From Gammaproteobacteria bacterium (GTDB taxonomy: Bacteria; Pseudomonadota; Gammaproteobacteria; Nevskiales; Nevskiaceae), in contig JAHZLQ010000008.1 in the NCBI GenBank assembly GCA_022599775.1, forward strand, positions 62,001-126,000: a stretch of DNA of 64,000 bases, given 5' to 3'. Below, one piece after another: positions 61,484 to 64,000 of the stretch. Positions within the stretch are counted from its first letter, which is position 1, and the number at the start of each line of letters is the position of its first letter. Below the pieces are notes generated by a model. The model had not been told where the DNA came from, made no database searches, and saw nothing but the letters and a program-made list of their open reading frames with translations. A program made the translations under genes and the position numbers.

Positions 61484-61497
61484 TTGACCCGCATCAA
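61484..61497. promoter_or_regulatory. FNR-type box TTGAC-CCGC-ATCAA
   Basis: In the gap between the divergent dksA-like and alcohol dehydrogenase genes, 88 bp before the latter. One mismatch to TTGAT-N4-ATCAA. Confidence 0.6.
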
Positions 61498-61584
61498 TGC
61501 GGCCGCCGCGGCGAACCGGGATGCTGGCCGCACCATGAAGCCCGAGTGGCTTCGCACATCGGCAGCCGCAGCAGGAGAATCACC

Positions 61585-62634
61585 ATGGACACCATGAAAG
61601 CACTCGTCTACCAGGGCCCCGGCAAGAAAGCCTGGCAGGACAAGGCCAGGCCCGAAATCAGCAAACCCGGCGATGCGATCGTGCGCATCGTGCACACCAC
61701 GATCTGCGGCACCGATCTGCACATCCTCAAGGGTGACGTGCCGGCCGTGACGCCCGGCCGCACCCTGGGCCATGAAGGCCTGGGCGTGATCGAACAGGTC
61801 GGCGAGGGCGTGACCAACTTCAAGCCCGGCGATCGCGTGCTGATCTCCTGCATCACCTCCTGCGGGCGCTGCGGCTATTGCAAGAAGCAGCTGTACTCGC
61901 ATTGCGAGGACGGCGGCTGGATCCTCGGCCACCTGATCGATGGCACCCAGGCCGAATACGTGCGCATCCCGCATGCCGACAACAGCCTCTACCCGGTACC
62001 CGAAGGCGCCGACGAAGAGGCGCTGGTGATGCTCAGCGACATCCTGCCCACCGGCTTCGAGATCGGCGTACTCAACGGCCAGGTCAAGCCCGGCGACAGC
62101 ATCGCCATCGTCGGTGCCGGACCGATCGGCATGGCCACGCTGCTGACCGCGCAGTTCTACGCGCCGGCCCGCATCATCGTCACCGATGTGGACGCCAGCC
62201 GGCTCGAGATGGCCAAAAGCCTGGGCGCCACGGATCTGGTCGATGCCAGCGCCGGCGACGCGATCGAACAGATCATGGCGCTGACCGGCGGCAAGGGCGT
62301 GGACGTGGCGATCGAAGCGGTCGGCGTACCGGCGACCTTCGATGTCTGCCAGGAGATCGTCGGTGCCGGCGGTCATGTCGCCAACGTCGGCGTGCACGGC
62401 AAGAGCGTGGAACTCAAGCTCGAAAAGCTGTGGATCCGCAACGTCACGATCACCACCGGGCTGGTCAACACCAATACCACGCCGATGCTGCTGCAGACCG
62501 TCCAGGCCGGCACGATCAAGCCGGGCAGTCTGGTCACGCACCGATTCGCGCTCGACGATATCGGGGAAGCCTATCGCGTGTTCGGCCACGCGGCCGAGGA
62601 AAAAGCGATGAAGGTGATTCTCAGCGCCGGCTGA
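61585..62634 (+). CDS. Zinc-dependent alcohol dehydrogenase
   Basis: A 349-residue medium-chain dehydrogenase. Catalytic zinc ligands Cys41 and His63, structural zinc cysteines 93, 96, 99 and 107, and a VGAGPIGMA Rossmann loop are present. It resembles the Tdh/AdhP-like group used in reductive alcohol metabolism. AGGAG lies 7 nt before the ATG at 61585. The FNR-type box upstream suggests use under low oxygen. Confidence 0.92.
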   Translation: MDTMKALVYQGPGKKAWQDKARPEISKPGDAIVRIVHTTICGTDLHILKGDVPAVTPGRTLGHEGLGVIEQVGEGVTNFKPGDRVLISCITSCGRCGYCKKQLYSHCEDGGWILGHLIDGTQAEYVRIPHADNSLYPVPEGADEEALVMLSDILPTGFEIGVLNGQVKPGDSIAIVGAGPIGMATLLTAQFYAPARIIVTDVDASRLEMAKSLGATDLVDASAGDAIEQIMALTGGKGVDVAIEAVGVPATFDVCQEIVGAGGHVANVGVHGKSVELKLEKLWIRNVTITTGLVNTNTTPMLLQTVQAGTIKPGSLVTHRFALDDIGEAYRVFGHAAEEKAMKVILSAG

Positions 62635-62662
62635 GTCGCACATGCACGGGCATACCCGGGAC

Positions 62663-62878
62663 ATGAACGCCTCCAGTTCCTCCGACGCCGTCTGGAACAG
62701 CCTGCATGAGGACATGCAGCGACTGTTCGGACGCGGTCAACGAAGCGGCGATTCACACGCGAACGACTGCGCCGTGCCGGCGCCGCGGATATGGATCAGC
62801 GGGCGCGAGGGCGCCTACGCGATGAGCCGGCACCAGTTCGAACAATGGCGCCAGGGGTTCACGACCGCACGGCGGTGA
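62663..62878 (+). CDS. Small protein of unknown function
   Basis: A 71-residue, charged and soluble protein (MNASSSSDAVWNSLHEDMQR and on). It lies between the alcohol dehydrogenase and the membrane-protein gene on the same strand, 8 bp before the latter's start. No ribosome-binding site or motif stands out; an alternative start is at 62642. Reality is uncertain. Confidence 0.45.
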   Translation: MNASSSSDAVWNSLHEDMQRLFGRGQRSGDSHANDCAVPAPRIWISGREGAYAMSRHQFEQWRQGFTTARR

Positions 62879-62885
62879 GCAGGCG

Positions 62886-63572
62886 GTGAATACCGGGTCC
62901 GCCCCTGCTCAAACGGCGGCTGACGCGCCGCCCCGCGCCGACCGCACCACACTGGCCTTCGCGCTGACGTTCGCGGCGGTGTGGCTCGCCTGCGCATGGC
63001 AACCGGCCTATCGGCAGGACTGGGCGCTGGAAAACCTGCTGGCGCTGGCGGCGGTATGGGGCCTGCTGCGCCTGCACCGCTGCAGTCCCTTGAGCCACGC
63101 CGCCTACGCGATGCTGCTGGCATTCGGCATCGTCCACGAGCTGGGGGCGCACTACACCTATTCGGAAGTCCCTTACGAACGCTGGACGCAGGCCATGTTC
63201 GGCATCTCCCTGAACGAACTGCTGGGCCTGTCGCGCAACCACTACGACCGTCTGGTGCACTTCCTGTTCGGCCTGCTGTGGTATCGCCCATTGCGCGAGC
63301 TGCTCGCCCCGCGGCTGCCGCTCCGGTCGGCGGTGTCGCGCTTCGCGCCGATCACCGTGGTGGCCACGGTGTCCCTGGTCTACGAGCTGATCGAATGGGC
63401 GGTCGCCATGATCTTCGGTGGCGATCTCGGTCAGGCCTACCTGGGCATGCAAGGCGACGTCTGGGATTCGCAGAAGGACTCGGGACTTGCCCTGGCCGGT
63501 GCCCTCATCGCTTGCGCGCTGGGCCTGATCCACCGCCGCCTGAATACGCTGCGGCAAGACGGGTCCCGCTGA
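62886..63572 (+). CDS. YjdF/DUF2238-family inner-membrane protein
   Basis: A 228-residue membrane protein with about six hydrophobic segments and the family's sequence pattern HELGAHYTYSEVPYERW near residues 81-97 and MQGDVWDSQKDSGLA near 187-201. Function unknown; a GTG start at 62886 is used. It probably belongs to the transcript beginning at the alcohol dehydrogenase. Confidence 0.85.
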   Translation: MNTGSAPAQTAADAPPRADRTTLAFALTFAAVWLACAWQPAYRQDWALENLLALAAVWGLLRLHRCSPLSHAAYAMLLAFGIVHELGAHYTYSEVPYERWTQAMFGISLNELLGLSRNHYDRLVHFLFGLLWYRPLRELLAPRLPLRSAVSRFAPITVVATVSLVYELIEWAVAMIFGGDLGQAYLGMQGDVWDSQKDSGLALAGALIACALGLIHRRLNTLRQDGSR

Positions 63573-63587
63573 GACCGGCTTGAATCC

Positions 63588-64000
63588 TCAGCCGGCGGCT
63601 GTGGTATCGGCCTTGCGCGTTTCGTGCAGACAGATGAATTCGTCCGCGAGTTCATCGTAGCGCCGCGCCAGACCGGCCGGTGCCGTGCACACCGCGATCA
63701 CCACCGAGGCCGGGCGCAGCGAGCGCAGCGCGTACACCGCCGCCTGCATCGTGGCACCGGAGCTGATGCCTTCGTCGACGAGGATCACTGTGGCGCCCTC
63801 GACCGCCAGCGGGGGCCGGGGACCGCGGTGGCGGCGTTCGTCCTTGCGCAGTTGTTCGGTCTCGCTGGCGATGATCGGCTCGAGCACGCCGGCGCCCAGG
63901 TCCAGTGCCTGGACCTGGGTCTCGTCGATGTGCAGGGCGCCGCCGGAGGTGACGGCACCGAGCACGCGCCCGGGCCGCGACGGCACACTCAGGCCACGCA
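63588..64000 (-). CDS. Phosphoribosyltransferase-domain protein (partial, 5' end beyond window)
   Basis: The visible 137 residues belong to the PRTase-like family found with erythromycin-esterase and dienelactone-hydrolase genes. The PRPP loop reads VILVDEGISSGATM, where VDDGIATGAT is usual. The frame runs off the window without a start. It is convergent with the DUF2238 gene. The N-terminal sequence (GLSVPSRPGRVLGAVTSGG) differs a little from the usual KLGVPGHPELALGAVASGG pattern. Confidence 0.75.
   Translation of the reverse strand, partial: RGLSVPSRPGRVLGAVTSGGALHIDETQVQALDLGAGVLEPIIASETEQLRKDERRHRGPRPPLAVEGATVILVDEGISSGATMQAAVYALRSLRPASVVIAVCTAPAGLARRYDELADEFICLHETRKADTTAAG

Overview
The window is GC-rich, densely packed bacterial chromosome with no rRNA, tRNA, phage, transposase or CRISPR. 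A soluble haem-PAS FixL with FixJ, an FNR-type regulator, HemN and a full cbb3 oxidase operon point to a microaerobically respiring proteobacterium. OruR-like AraC regulators, an AlkB-like monooxygenase and several CoA-ligase/SDR/P450 genes suggest a hydrocarbon- or terpenoid/steroid-degrading gammaproteobacterium (Nevskiales/Solimonadaceae-like). That placement is inference from gene content.

Region 1 (12-36545) is a large catabolic island. A leftward operon (9933 to 12) encodes an NTF2-like protein, a P450, a Rieske-type ferredoxin, an FAD-linked 2-hydroxyacid oxidase, a GST, a fused indolepyruvate:ferredoxin oxidoreductase, an aldehyde dehydrogenase and an SDR; in order these could hydroxylate an acid next to its carboxylate, oxidise it to a 2-oxoacid and decarboxylate it to an acyl-CoA. 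A second leftward operon (19627 to 10994) holds a lipocalin-like protein, an LvaA/LvaB-like kinase pair, a phosphatase, an SDR, a Rieske oxygenase alpha subunit with its ferredoxin, small SnoaL/DUF3237 proteins and an AraC regulator. Further right are another AraC regulator, an acyl-CoA ligase, an aldehyde dehydrogenase, an SDR lacking its catalytic Tyr/Lys, a TetR, and a three-gene operon for a benzoyl-CoA-reductase/2-hydroxyacyl-CoA-dehydratase-type enzyme with its ATPase activator. Next come a benzyl-alcohol-type dehydrogenase, an AlkB/XylM-like diiron monooxygenase, a membrane protein, a second CoA ligase and a thiolase. A recurring promoter element (AGTAT-N6-ATACT with a GGMACA-like core) occurs at six places in this island, so much of it may form one regulon.

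Region 2 (36600-46280) is a mixed accessory stretch: a SAM-dependent spermidine-synthase-like protein, a deletion scar joining the broken 5' ends of a tetR gene and a UlaG-type hydrolase gene, a capsule-type glycosyltransferase, a TetR/hydrolase pair with twin operators, a second hydrolase, a Tat-exported HiPIP, a LysR/NQO pair and a LigB-type dioxygenase. Five copies of REP-like palindromic repeats lie here.

Region 3 (46290-61031) is the oxygen-response and respiration block: hemN-fixL-fixJ-receiver-fnr leftwards, and an AhpD-like gene, ccoNOQP, ccoG, ccoI, ccoS, a TauE/SafE-like gene and a catalase rightwards. FNR-type boxes lie before hemN/ahpD, ccoN, the catalase and the dksA-like/alcohol dehydrogenase pair, and two FixJ-like boxes lie before fnr. 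This suggests a FixL-FixJ-FNR cascade.

Region 4 (61040-64000) has a small DksA/TraR zinc-finger protein, a zinc alcohol dehydrogenase, a small unknown protein, a YjdF/DUF2238 membrane protein and a phosphoribosyltransferase cut by the window end.
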